NCBI RefSeq assembly: GCF_009755605.1
Contig: NZ_WPNZ01000008.1
Location: 310,001-374,000 of the forward strand
Direction of reading: 5' to 3'
DNA length: 64,000 nucleotides
Source: Streptomyces typhae
GTDB lineage: Bacteria; Actinomycetota; Actinomycetes; Streptomycetales; Streptomycetaceae
The notes under the pieces were generated by a model. That model made no database searches, had not been told where the DNA came from, and saw nothing but the letters and a program-made list of their open reading frames with translations. Below are positions 8,518-19,734 of this stretch, one piece after another. Within the stretch, counting starts at the first letter, position 1; every line of letters begins with the position of its first letter. The translations under genes and the position numbers were made by a program.

Positions 8518-11500
8518 TCAGCCGACGGCGGAGTTGAAGGTGTTGGAGGCCACCTGTCCGGCGGCCCACGATCCGGCGAAGCACACGGCCTGGCCCCCGA
8601 CGGCCGAAGCCCCGGCCGTCGCCACGGAACCGCCCAGCATGACGGACTCGCACGCGAGACCGAAGCCTGCGCCCGCCACGAACCCGACGACGTCGCCCCA
8701 GAGCCCCTTGGTGTCGCCCTGGAGCACCTTCGCTCCGGCGCCTATGACGTCACCGACGGCTCCCAGGCTGTCCCACGGTGCCAGGCCGCTCGGGTCGATC
8801 CGGTTGACCGGGTCGCCCTCCGCGTACAGGTACGGGTTCTTCTCCTGGCCCGAGGGATCGGGCTGGGTGAAGCGGCCGATGTTCGGGTCGTAGTAGCGGG
8901 CCGCGAAGTGGTACAGGCCCGTCGGGTCCTGGTAGCCGCCCGCGAAGCGGTAGGGCTGGGAGACCTTCTCGGACGTGCCCGCGCGCTCCACTCCACGGGG
9001 GCTGTAGCTGTAGGAGTTGACCCTCGTACCCGACTCGTCGGCGAGCGCGACGACCGAACCGAGCGCGTCGGTGAGGTAGTAGTACGCCTTGCCCCCGGTC
9101 GTCATGGAGTTCAGGGTGCCCCCGGGCTCCCGGTTGAATCCCGTGTCGACGCCGGCCGTGCTCTTCGCCGAGAGGCCCAGCGGGCCGTTGTGGAAGAAGG
9201 TGTCCCCCAGGCGGACGCGTTCGCTCTGGTCGGTGGAACCGTACTGCCCGTCGTAGGTCTTGCCGCCCACGGTCAGGGACGTCAACTGGCTGAAGTCCGA
9301 CCAGGTTTCCTTCGTGCGGGTGCCCTCCGGGGTCGAGGCCGCGGCGGTCTCGTTGCCGGACGCGTCGTAGGACCAGTTGGTGGAGTCACCGTTCTTCGCG
9401 GTGATCTCCTGGGCGTCGTTGACGGTGTATGTCGTGCCGCGCGGGCACCCTTCCTCCACACCTTGCGAGGTGAGGTTCCCGGCCTGGTCGTAGCAGTACT
9501 GCCAGGAGGATGTGAGCGTGGAACCCTTCTCTTCCTTGGCGTAGGAGAAGCGGCCCGCGCTGTCGTAGGTGTAGCTGGTCCTCAGACCGGCGACCGCGTC
9601 CGTGCGGGTGCGAATCTTCGTGCTGTCCTTGCCCGCGTTCTTGTAGTCGTAGGTCAGGTCGACCAGGGTGCCCTTGGGCGAGGTGGCTTTGATCTTCTCG
9701 GGGCGGCTGGACTTGTCCGGCGTGACCGTCTGCACCGTGCCGCCGGGGTAGGTGGTCCTGGTGCGGATGTCGTTGTTGTCGTACTCGTACGCCGTGGTCC
9801 TGCCCGTCGGGTCCTTCAGCTTGGTCAGCTTGTTGACCTTGTTCCAGGTGTAGTCCGTGACCCCGGCCGGGTCCTGGTAGGTGTCCACGTTGCCCGCGGG
9901 GGTGTAGGTGAGCTTGGTCTGGGAGCCGTTCTGGAGCGTGCGGACGGTCTCGCGGGACAGCGGGTCGAAGGCGTACTTGATCACGCCGGTGCCGTCCGAG
10001 CGCTGGGTGAGGTTGCCGTCGCCGTCGTAGGAGTACGTCACCGTCGTCGCCGGCGCGGACACCTTCACGATCCGGTCCCGCTCGTCGTACGCGTACACCG
10101 ACTTGACTCCACGCCCGTCCGTGACCGCCACCGGGCGGCCGAGGGCGTCGTAGGTGTACGTGGTGGGCTTGAGCGGGGCGGGCGGGGTGGCCTTGAGCAG
10201 GTTGCCCTTGTCGTCGTAACGGAACGACGTGGACACCGACTTGGTGTCGCTCATCGTCGTCGTGACCTTGCAGCGCTGGCCCTCGAAGCCGCCGCACTCC
10301 GGGCTCGCGCCGTTGTAGTCGTAGCTGCGCTTGCCGCCGCCGGTGCCGGTGACCGCGACGGACTTGGTGTTGCCCGCCGTGTCGTAGGTGAAGTCGGTCT
10401 TCTCGTCGTCCGCGCTGGTGAAGGACTTCGGCAGGTCCGTGCCCGCGATGGTCTGGTAGCCCGACAGGGACGCCGTCGCGCCGGTGGGCAGCTTGGCGGA
10501 TGTCGGGTTGTTGCGGCCGTCCCAGCCGTAGGCGGTCACGTTCCCGGCGCCGCCGCCCACGCCCATCGCGTCCGTCGCCGTGTCGACGTTGTGGTTCGCG
10601 TCGAACGTCCGCGAACGGGAGTGGCCGAGCGCGTCGGTGACCTTGGTGACCCCGCCGTCGCCGTTGTGCTCGTACTTCGTGGCGTGCTGCTCGGGGTCGG
10701 TGACCGTCGTCGTCCCGGCGGCGTTCGGGCCCTCGGCGGAGTAGGCGTAGGTGTACGTGGGGCCCGTGTGGCCGGAGCCGCCCAGTTCCGTGGCGCGGAG
10801 CATGGACGTGACGCGGTTCTCGCCGTCATAGGTGAAGACCGTGACCCGGCCCTGGGGGGTGGTGACCTTCGTCAGGCGGCGCGAGGAGTCGTACCCGAAG
10901 CGGGTCGTCTTGCCCTCCGTGTCGGTCGTCTTCGCCAGATCGCCCGCCTCGTTCAGGTCGAAGACGGCCGTGCGGCCGGTGTGGTCCTTCGCCTGCCACT
11001 GGTTGCCGTACGCCTTGACCAGGTCGATCCAGCGGCCCGAGCGCGTCTCGGTCAGCTTGAAGCCCTTGTGCTCCTCGCCCTCGTCGTGCTGGTCGACGGT
11101 GATGGTGCCCTTGTTCTTGTCGGCCACCTTGGTCAGGGTGCCGTTGCCGTCGTAGGTGTCCTTCACGCCCGACTTGCGGCTCGTGAGGGTGTAGGTGCCG
11201 TCGGCGTTCTTCTTCAGGTCCTTGGAGTAGCCCTTGGGCGTGGTGAAGGTCCCGTCGGCCTTCTCGGCGAAACGCACCGCGTCACCGGTGGCGTCGTACA
11301 CCACCACCTCGCTCGTGAACACGTGCAGATAGCGCTCGTACTCCTGCCACCACCGCTGGGACACCTTGCCGTACGGCGCGTCCAGCGAGTTGTACGTGCG
11401 GGCCAGACGCAGCTTCTGGCCCACCCCGGCGACGTCGAAGTCCGTCGCGGCGAGCATCAGGTTGCCGTTGGACAGATTGACCCGCGCCACCAGGGAGTCG

Positions 11501-11898
11501 GTGACGCGGAAGTCGGATATCTCGTGCCAGGGCACCGCGCCCTGCCCCTCGGGTACATGGACGCGGCTGTCCGCGCGGGACTTGGGGGCCTTCGCCGTCG
11601 TCTCGCCGGTGCGCGCCCGCTCCTTCTGCCCGGCCCGCCACGCCGCCTGCTCCGGCGTGGGCTCCGCCTCGGCGACCGGTGCCACCGGATCGGTCACGCC
11701 CACCTTCACCGGCGGGACGTCGAAGGGCTTCTTCGGCTTGCCCCACACCGAAGTGGGCCCGGGATCCGGTGCGTCCGGGGCCGCGAGGGCCGCCGTTCCC
11801 GACGCGGCGAGCGCCAGCGCCGCCACCGCTGCCACCAGGCCGTATCGGGTCGATCTGCGGGCACGCCGAAGGGGCGTGCCCGAGGCACGTCTGGACAT
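8518..11898 (-). CDS. secreted RHS/YD-repeat protein with variable C-terminal tail
   Basis: This 1126-residue protein begins with a signal peptide (MSRRASGTPLRRARRS, hydrophobic run, ALAAPDAP) and then a DUF6531-like region (VNLSNGNLMLAATDFDVAG). Many YD repeats follow, such as GYDSSRRLTKVTTPQGRVT, TYDALGRPVAVTDGRGV and YAYDERDRIVKVS. Near the C-terminus is the RHS core (GLYHFAARYYDPNIGRFTQPDP, then NRIDPSGL). RHS cores form a shell enclosing a C-terminal effector. Here the 87 residues after DPSGL are Gly/Ala-rich and hydrophobic, without a recognised toxin fold. ATG 11898 is chosen for its GGGGGAAG site and signal peptide; the frame extends farther upstream without them. Confidence 0.88.
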   Translation of the reverse strand: MSRRASGTPLRRARRSTRYGLVAAVAALALAASGTAALAAPDAPDPGPTSVWGKPKKPFDVPPVKVGVTDPVAPVAEAEPTPEQAAWRAGQKERARTGETTAKAPKSRADSRVHVPEGQGAVPWHEISDFRVTDSLVARVNLSNGNLMLAATDFDVAGVGQKLRLARTYNSLDAPYGKVSQRWWQEYERYLHVFTSEVVVYDATGDAVRFAEKADGTFTTPKGYSKDLKKNADGTYTLTSRKSGVKDTYDGNGTLTKVADKNKGTITVDQHDEGEEHKGFKLTETRSGRWIDLVKAYGNQWQAKDHTGRTAVFDLNEAGDLAKTTDTEGKTTRFGYDSSRRLTKVTTPQGRVTVFTYDGENRVTSMLRATELGGSGHTGPTYTYAYSAEGPNAAGTTTVTDPEQHATKYEHNGDGGVTKVTDALGHSRSRTFDANHNVDTATDAMGVGGGAGNVTAYGWDGRNNPTSAKLPTGATASLSGYQTIAGTDLPKSFTSADDEKTDFTYDTAGNTKSVAVTGTGGGKRSYDYNGASPECGGFEGQRCKVTTTMSDTKSVSTSFRYDDKGNLLKATPPAPLKPTTYTYDALGRPVAVTDGRGVKSVYAYDERDRIVKVSAPATTVTYSYDGDGNLTQRSDGTGVIKYAFDPLSRETVRTLQNGSQTKLTYTPAGNVDTYQDPAGVTDYTWNKVNKLTKLKDPTGRTTAYEYDNNDIRTRTTYPGGTVQTVTPDKSSRPEKIKATSPKGTLVDLTYDYKNAGKDSTKIRTRTDAVAGLRTSYTYDSAGRFSYAKEEKGSTLTSSWQYCYDQAGNLTSQGVEEGCPRGTTYTVNDAQEITAKNGDSTNWSYDASGNETAAASTPEGTRTKETWSDFSQLTSLTVGGKTYDGQYGSTDQSERVRLGDTFFHNGPLGLSAKSTAGVDTGFNREPGGTLNSMTTGGKAYYYLTDALGSVVALADESGTRVNSYSYSPRGVERAGTSEKVSQPYRFAGGYQDPTGLYHFAARYYDPNIGRFTQPDPSGQEKNPYLYAEGDPVNRIDPSGLAPWDSLGAVGDVIGAGAKVLQGDTKGLWGDVVGFVAGAGFGLACESVMLGGSVATAGASAVGGQAVCFAGSWAAGQVASNTFNSAVG

Positions 11899-12327
11899 GT
11901 CTTCCCCCACAAGAAGAGACGTCACAGTGACCACAGCGATCACTGGAGGCGCACACGCTGCCACAGTCCCTTCACAGAACGGTGGGCCGTTCCCCTGAAT
12001 TTGCACGCTATGCACACAGAAACTGGTCAAGTATTGGATTGTTTGCCAGGTGCGGATGGGTGACGCCCGAGAGCTTCTCGCGCCCGGCGCAGGGCTGTTG
12101 TACTGGTCTTTCTGCCGCAAGCGGCGTGGTCCGCCCCGGCCGGGGGCGGTGGCGTGCCGGTGTCCGCTACGCACCGCACAAGCGGAATGGCGCAAACGCA
12201 CGCCCTTGGATGCGGGCGCAAACAGTGGCAAAGCCCTTGCGTCAATCCCCCAGATCTCGGGATACCGGCCGCCCGCCCGGCCCTGCGAACTTTGCAGCAC
12301 GATCCACTACAGCGGGAGGACCACGAC
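11899..12327. other. 429-bp divergent intergenic region
   Basis: The region between the RHS gene and the triple-repeat secreted gene holds no convincing coding sequence. Bases 11996-12045 are AT-rich (tatgcacacagaaactgg, caagtattggattgtttg) and include TTGACC on the minus strand, compatible with promoters for one or both divergent genes. I see no strong palindrome. Confidence 0.5.
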
Positions 12328-13086
12328 ATGGGGCGATGGACGGCCAGACGCGTGGCGGGACCGGTGCTCACCGTCGTACTCGGTGCGGGTGCCTTCGTGG
12401 GCACGGGCGACCCGGCTTCGGCGGAGGGGACCACGGGCGGCGCCGCGGCCTCCGGGTATCTGAACCTGCACCAGTGCTCGTACTACGCGAGCACCCTCGA
12501 CGACCACTTCAGTACGTTCGTGACCCCGAGTGCCGACAACCGGTACGCCACCGGCACCAAGCGCTCCGACTCCGCCGACACCACGGCCAGTTGTGGGCCC
12601 GGCAACGGCAATCACGTACCGATCCCGATCCTGCACGGCGTGAAGGCGCTGAACCTCGGCTCCGGCCGCTACCTCAACCTCCAGCAGTGCGACTACTACC
12701 GGAGCGCGAGCACCGACCGCTTCACCACCCTGGTGACGCCGAGCGGTGACGGCAGGTACTCGACCGGGACGAAGGTCTCCAACTCCCCCGAGACCAGCCC
12801 CACCTGCGGGCCCGGCAACGGCAGCCACGTGCCCAACCCCGGGCTCTCGGGCGTCAAGGCCCTCGACCTGAACGCGGGACGCTACCTCAACCTGCACCAG
12901 TGCGTGTACTACTCGGAGCGGCTCAAGAGCCACCTCACGAGCGTGGTGACGGCTCCCGACACCCGGTACTCGACCGGGACGAAGGTCTCCGCCACCGCCG
13001 ACACCAGGCCCGTCTGCGGGCCCGGCAACGGCGACTACGTGCAGATCCCGATCCTGTCGGGCGTCAGGAGCGTGCCGCTCGGCTGA
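12328..13086 (+). CDS. secreted protein of three 70-residue Cys-containing repeats, family not recognised
   Basis: The protein has 252 residues, with a signal peptide at 1 to about 32 (MGRWTARRVAG ... GDPASA). The rest is three tandem copies of one domain starting near residues 42, 113 and 184. Each contains YLNL(H/Q)QC-YY, a VTPS/VTAP-RY(S/A)TGTK segment, CGPGNG and a hydrophobic G(V)K end, with two cysteines per copy, suggesting one disulfide each. A 26-bp identical stretch recurs exactly 210 bp apart (12755-12780 and 12965-12990), indicating recent duplication. I know no named family. GGGAGGA precedes the ATG by 7 bases. It is divergent from the RHS gene. Confidence 0.8.
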   Translation: MGRWTARRVAGPVLTVVLGAGAFVGTGDPASAEGTTGGAAASGYLNLHQCSYYASTLDDHFSTFVTPSADNRYATGTKRSDSADTTASCGPGNGNHVPIPILHGVKALNLGSGRYLNLQQCDYYRSASTDRFTTLVTPSGDGRYSTGTKVSNSPETSPTCGPGNGSHVPNPGLSGVKALDLNAGRYLNLHQCVYYSERLKSHLTSVVTAPDTRYSTGTKVSATADTRPVCGPGNGDYVQIPILSGVRSVPLG

Positions 13087-13100
13087 CGGCCCGCACGGCC

Positions 13101-13134
13101 GAGGGCCGCACCCCTGCCCCGGGGTGCGGCCCTC
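13101..13134. terminator. bidirectional terminator hairpin
   Basis: GAGGGCCGCACCCC (13101-13114) pairs perfectly with GGGGTGCGGCCCTC (13121-13134) over a 6-base loop. It lies between the stop codons of the triple-repeat gene and convergent aconitase. Confidence 0.88.
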
Positions 13135-13135
13135 C

Positions 13136-13170
13136 TCTGCTGCCTGTGCTGCCTGTACTGCCTGTGCTGC
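13136..13170. repeat. 9-bp tandem repeat (tgctgcctg)
   Basis: About four units of tgctgcctg-like sequence with one substitution (tactgcctg) lie between the terminator and the 3' end of aconitase. Confidence 0.75.
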
Positions 13171-13189
13171 CGGCCTCGCGGCCTCGCGG

Positions 13190-15907
<2,718 letters not shown>

Positions 15908-15973
15908 GACAGTCTCCTTCATATATGTGCGCGTTCCACCGCATCCTGCCGTCACGACTTCCGGCCGATCCGC

Positions 15974-15992
15974 TAAGGTAAGGCTAAGTTAG
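15974..15992 (-). promoter_or_regulatory. iron-box-like (DmdR/IdeR type) element upstream of acnA
   Basis: TAAGGTAAGGCTAAGTTAG matches 14 of 19 positions of the iron-box consensus TTAGGTTAGGCTAACCTAA used by DtxR-family DmdR1/IdeR. It lies 67-85 bases upstream of the acnA start. Aconitase needs iron, so iron-dependent control is plausible, but binding is inferred. Confidence 0.45.
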
Positions 15993-16046
15993 GTAACCCT
16001 TACCGCCGGATTGGCGATGCGTACGGCTGCGGTGCGCCTCGGCAGA

Positions 16047-16064
16047 TATCTCGATGTCGAGATA
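16047..16064. promoter_or_regulatory. 18-bp palindrome TATCTCGATGTCGAGATA, likely MarR/TamR-type operator
   Basis: TATCTCGA-TG-TCGAGATA is a perfect inverted repeat about 140 bases upstream of acnA. Such AT-tailed 18-mers are typical of MarR-family proteins related to UrtR/TamR. From memory, TamR was reported to act on the aconitase gene of S. coelicolor in response to trans-aconitate. Confidence 0.6.
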
Positions 16065-16444
16065 ACTCTAGTACATCACCACGCGTCGCGACGAGGCGCG
16101 CCTGTGCTGTACGCCATATCGCCGCGCCCGCGTGCCCGCCTTCGTCGGGTACCCCTCCAGCATGTGCCGTACCGGCGCGGGCGGCGAACCGTCGGATGTT
16201 CCGCGTCCGGTTCGCCGGATGGCCGAATACCGACGCTCCGGGAATGCGTCACGCTCCGGGCGGATGCACAGTGGAGCGCGGCGCCGACGCGTCGGCGAGG
16301 CAGCGCGGCGCCGCCCGGGTGACGCGGGCGGCGCGCGCCGCGAGCGAACTCCCGCGTGCGCGGGGGCGCCTGAGGCGCACTCGGGTTGAACGCGCGGGAC
16401 TGGAACCGGTCACTCCACCAATGGCCTACCCCAGCGCGTGCGTC

Positions 16445-16460
16445 ATCTCATATCTGAGAT
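16445..16460 (+). promoter_or_regulatory. inverted repeat ATCTCA-N4-TGAGAT just before the HTH-MurA gene
   Basis: The 6-bp half-sites flank tatc and end 11 bases before the ATG at 16472, overlapping the region where a ribosome-binding site is expected. As the downstream protein carries an N-terminal HTH, an autoregulatory site is possible. Confidence 0.45.
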
Positions 16461-16471
16461 AGCCTGCGCCC

Positions 16472-18001
16472 ATGGCAGACGACTACCTCGTACGTATCGG
16501 CAAGCTCATCCGTGACGCCCGGCAGCACCGTGGCTGGACCCAGTCGCAGCTGGCCGAGGCGCTCAACACCAGCCAGAGCGCCGTCAATCGCATCGAGCGC
16601 GGCAACCAGAACATCAGCCTTGAGATGATCGCCCGGATCGGCGAGGCGCTCGACAGCGAGATCGTCTCGCTCGGTTACGCAGGTCCGATGCATCTGCGGG
16701 TCGTCGGTGGCCGTCGGCTCTCCGGCTCCATCGACGTCAAGACGAGCAAGAACGCGTGCGTGGCGCTGCTGTGCGCGTCGCTGCTCAACAAGGGCCGCAC
16801 GGTGCTGCGGCGCGTCGCCCGCATCGAGGAGGTCTACCGCCTCCTGGAGGTGCTCAACTCCATCGGCGTGCGCACCCGCTGGATCAACGACGGCGTCGAC
16901 CTGGAGATCGTGCCGCCCGCCCGGCTCGACATGGACGCCATGGACGCGGAGGCCGCCCGCCGCACCCGCTCGATCATCATGTTCCTCGGCCCGCTCCTGC
17001 ACCGCCTGGACCACTTCCGGCTGCCCTACGCGGGCGGCTGCGACCTCGGCACCCGCACGATCGAGCCACACATGATCGCGCTGCGCCGCTTCGGCCTGGA
17101 CATCGCCGCCACCGAGGGCCTCTACCACGCGGAGGTCGCCCGCGACGTCACGCCCGACCGCCCGATCGTGCTGACCGAGCGCGGCGACACGGTGACGGAG
17201 AACGCCCTGCTGGCCGCCGCGCGCAGCGCCGGCACGACGGTCATCCGCAACGCCTCCTCGAACTACATGGTCCAGGACCTGTGCTTCTTCCTGGAGGCGC
17301 TCGGCGTCGAGGTCGAGGGCATCGGCACCACGACGCTGACCGTGCACGGCGTGCCGACCATCGACGTGGACGTGGACTACTCGCCGTCCGAGGACCCGGT
17401 CGAGGCGATGAGCCTGCTGGCCGCCGCCGTCGTCACCGAGTCCGAACTGACCGTCAAGCGGGTGCCGATCGAGTTCTTGGAGATCGAGCTGGCGGTCCTG
17501 GAGGAGATGGGCCTCGACCACGACCGCACGCCCGAGTACGCGGCGGACAACGGCCGGACCCGGCTCATCGACCTCACCGTGCGCCCCTCCAAGCTGGAGG
17601 CGCCCATCGACAAGATCCACCCGATGCCGTTCCCGGGCCTGAACATCGACAACGTCCCGTTCTTCGCGGCGATCGCCGCGGCGGCCCAGGGCAAGACCCT
17701 CATCCACGACTGGGTCTACGACAACCGCGCGATCTACCTCACGGACCTCAACCGCCTCGGCGGCCGCCTCCAGCTCCTGGACCCGCACCGCGTCCTGGTG
17801 GAGGGCCCGACCCGCTGGCGCGCCGCCGAGATGATGTGCCCGCCGGCCCTGCGGCCCGCCGTGGTCGTCCTGCTCGCGATGATGGCGGCCGAGGGCACCT
17901 CCGTGCTGCGCAACGTCTACGTCATCAACCGCGGTTACGAGGACCTGGCGGAGCGGCTCAACTCCGTGGGGGCGCAGATCGAGACGTTCCGGGACATCTA
18001 G
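16472..18001 (+). CDS. XRE-type HTH fused to UDP-GlcNAc 1-carboxyvinyltransferase (MurA-like)
   Basis: The 509-residue protein starts with a Cro/C1-type helix-turn-helix (about 5-62: WTQSQLAEALNTSQSAVNRIERG) followed by a full MurA/EPSP-type fold. MurA transfers enolpyruvate from PEP to UDP-GlcNAc in peptidoglycan synthesis. Its active-site features are kept: Lys93-Asn94 in TSKNACVALL, the PEP-reactive Cys190 in YAGGCDLGTRTIEPH, DNR late in the protein, and the Arg of PALRPAVVVL. The loop with the catalytic Asp (FPGLNIDNVPFF) is three residues longer than in E. coli MurA by my alignment. The HTH suggests a regulatory or conditional MurA paralogue. It is divergent from acnA. Confidence 0.88.
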   Translation: MADDYLVRIGKLIRDARQHRGWTQSQLAEALNTSQSAVNRIERGNQNISLEMIARIGEALDSEIVSLGYAGPMHLRVVGGRRLSGSIDVKTSKNACVALLCASLLNKGRTVLRRVARIEEVYRLLEVLNSIGVRTRWINDGVDLEIVPPARLDMDAMDAEAARRTRSIIMFLGPLLHRLDHFRLPYAGGCDLGTRTIEPHMIALRRFGLDIAATEGLYHAEVARDVTPDRPIVLTERGDTVTENALLAAARSAGTTVIRNASSNYMVQDLCFFLEALGVEVEGIGTTTLTVHGVPTIDVDVDYSPSEDPVEAMSLLAAAVVTESELTVKRVPIEFLEIELAVLEEMGLDHDRTPEYAADNGRTRLIDLTVRPSKLEAPIDKIHPMPFPGLNIDNVPFFAAIAAAAQGKTLIHDWVYDNRAIYLTDLNRLGGRLQLLDPHRVLVEGPTRWRAAEMMCPPALRPAVVVLLAMMAAEGTSVLRNVYVINRGYEDLAERLNSVGAQIETFRDI

Positions 18002-18005
18002 GTCC

Positions 18006-18038
18006 GACCGGGCCGGCCGGGTCCGCTCCGGCCCGGTC
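18006..18038. terminator. bidirectional terminator hairpin
   Basis: GACCGGGCCGG (18006-18016) and CCGGCCCGGTC (18028-18038) form an 11-bp stem between the stops of the HTH-MurA gene and the convergent RidA-like gene. Confidence 0.75.
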
Positions 18039-18056
18039 GGCCCGGACGAACGGTTC

Positions 18057-18455
18057 TCACGGCAGCACCGCGAACCCGTCCAGTTCCACCAGGCACTCCT
18101 CGTCCCACAGCCGCACCGTGCCGATCACCGCCATCGCGGGATAGTCGCGGCCCGCGAGGTCCTTCCAGATACGGCCGAGGTCCCGGGCGTGGGTGCGGTA
18201 GTCGGCGACGTCGGTGGCGTAGACGGTGACACGGGCGAGATCCGCCGGGGTGCCGCCCGCCGCGTGCAGGGCGGCGAGGAGATTGGTCAGGGCCTTCTCG
18301 AACTGCTCGGGCAGAGTGGCGCCGACGACCTTGCCGTCGGTGTCCAGGGCGGTCTGCCCGGCGAGGAAGACCAGGCGCCCACCGGTGGCGACGACGGCGT
18401 GCGAGAAGCCGGTGGGCGGGGAGAGGTCGGCGGGGTTGAGACGGTCGAGGCTCAT
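18057..18455 (-). CDS. RidA/YjgF-like protein lacking the catalytic arginine
   Basis: This 132-residue single-domain Rid protein has FSHAVVATGGRLVFLAGQTA, QFEKALTNLLAALHAAGG, VTVYATDVADY and ECLVELDGFAV. In RidA enzymes that hydrolyse enamines/imines the segment reads PAR with an essential Arg; here it is YPAMAVIG, with Met108 in that position. It may therefore belong to a Rid branch of different activity. Its ATG overlaps the acyl-CoA dehydrogenase stop (ATGA), so the two are translationally coupled in the aromatic-CoA catabolic set. Confidence 0.85.
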   Translation of the reverse strand: MSLDRLNPADLSPPTGFSHAVVATGGRLVFLAGQTALDTDGKVVGATLPEQFEKALTNLLAALHAAGGTPADLARVTVYATDVADYRTHARDLGRIWKDLAGRDYPAMAVIGTVRLWDEECLVELDGFAVLP

Positions 18456-19696
18456 GCGGAGGGGGTTCCCTTCTCCAGGTTCTCCTGGTTCTCGTGGTTC
18501 TCGTGGTTCTCGTGGTTCTCCTGGTGCGGCTCCTTGGCCGGTGCCGTGGACGACTCCTGGGCCTTGTACAGCTCTTTGGCGATGACGGTCCGCTGGACCT
18601 CGCTCGCGCCCTCGTAGATGCGCGGCGCCCGCACCTCGCGGTAGAGGTGCTCCAGGAGGTGCCCGTGCAGCAGGCCCCGGGCGCCGTGCAGCTGGACCGC
18701 GGTGTCGACGACGAACTGGGCGGTCTCCGTCGCGAACAGCTTCGCCATCGCCGCGCGCCCGGCGATGTCCGGCTCGCCGCGGTCGTACGCCGCCGCGGCC
18801 GCGTACACGAGCAGGCGGGCCGCCTCCGTGCGCGTGGCCATCTCCGCCACCTGGTGGGACACCGCCTGGAGGTCCTTCAGCTTGCCGCCGAAGGCGTCCC
18901 GGGCCGCTGTGTGGGCGAGGGTCGCGTCCAGGGCGGCCTGCGCCATGCCGACGGCGAAGGCGCCGACGCTCGGGCGGAAGCGGTTGAGGGTCGTCATGGC
19001 GACCCGGAAGCCGCGGTCGACCTCGCCGAGGACGTCGTCGGCGCCGACGCGGACGCCGTCGAAGGAGAGCGTCCCGATGGGGTGCGGCGAGAGCATCGCG
19101 AGGGGCGCGCCCGTGAGGCCCGCGCGGTCGGCGGGCACCAGGAAGGCAGTGACGCCGCGGGCGCCCGCGTCCGGTGAGGTGCGGGCGAAGACGGTGTAGA
19201 AGTCGGCCTCCGGCGCGTTCGAGATCCAGGACTTCTCGCCCGTCAGGCGCCACGCGGAGGGCCCGTCCGGGGCGGCGCTCAGGGCCAGGGCCGCCGCGTC
19301 GGACCCGGCGCCCGGCTCGGACAGCGCGAAGGCGGCGACCGCGCGCCCCGCCCCCACGGCCGGCAGCCAGCGCCCGCGCTGCGCGGGGGTGCCGTACGCG
19401 TGCACGGGATGCCCGCCGAGGCCCTGAAGGGCGAGGGCGGTCTCGGCCTCCGTGCAGACCCGGGCGAGGGACTCGCGCATCAGGCAGAGGTCGAGGGCGC
19501 CGGAGGTGAACAGGTCCTCCAGGAGGCCGAGTTCGCCGAGGGCGGCGACCAGCGGCCGGTTCACACGCGCGGCTCCCGGGAGCCCCTCCGCCCCCGCCAC
19601 CCCCTTCTCGGCCAAGGGCCGCAACCGCTCCGCGGCCTGTTCCCGCAGCCGGTCGCAACGGGCGATCTGTTCAGGATTGAGCGAGAATGCCGTCAT
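18452..19696 (-). CDS. acyl-CoA dehydrogenase
   Basis: The 414-residue flavoprotein has the family pattern: AFALSEPGAGSDAAAL for flavin/substrate contact, KSWISNAPEADFYTVFART, and the C-terminal IYEGASEVQR with the usual base Glu. It oxidises an acyl-CoA and passes electrons to ETF. ATG 19696 follows a GAAGAGG site; a start 12 codons upstream is possible but unsupported. The extreme C-terminus is a low-complexity tail of His-Glu-Asn triplets encoded by a 9-bp repeat. It heads a two-gene unit with the RidA-like gene, divergent from the CoA ligase, fitting a role in the same aromatic pathway. Confidence 0.9.
   Translation of the reverse strand: MTAFSLNPEQIARCDRLREQAAERLRPLAEKGVAGAEGLPGAARVNRPLVAALGELGLLEDLFTSGALDLCLMRESLARVCTEAETALALQGLGGHPVHAYGTPAQRGRWLPAVGAGRAVAAFALSEPGAGSDAAALALSAAPDGPSAWRLTGEKSWISNAPEADFYTVFARTSPDAGARGVTAFLVPADRAGLTGAPLAMLSPHPIGTLSFDGVRVGADDVLGEVDRGFRVAMTTLNRFRPSVGAFAVGMAQAALDATLAHTAARDAFGGKLKDLQAVSHQVAEMATRTEAARLLVYAAAAAYDRGEPDIAGRAAMAKLFATETAQFVVDTAVQLHGARGLLHGHLLEHLYREVRAPRIYEGASEVQRTVIAKELYKAQESSTAPAKEPHQENHENHENHENQENLEKGTPSA
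18477..18528. repeat. 9-bp tandem repeat encoding HEN triplets
   Basis: About five to six copies of a ggttctcgt/ggttctcct unit code for the HEN-HEN-HEN-QEN-like tail of the acyl-CoA dehydrogenase. The reading frame is preserved because the unit is 9 bp. Confidence 0.85.
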
Positions 19697-19734
19697 CCCG
19701 GGCCTCTTCCCTCGTGCGGGTTTATCGCGCACCG

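Larger units (their letters stand above)
15908..16471. other. 564-bp control region between acnA and the HTH-MurA gene
   Basis: There is no credible gene here. Near acnA it contains an AT-rich segment with an iron-box-like element (15974-15992) and an 18-bp palindrome (16047-16064). Next to the divergent gene it has ATCTCA-N4-TGAGAT (16445-16460). Between about 16110 and 16430 it is ordinary GC-rich sequence in which I see no structure. Confidence 0.7.
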
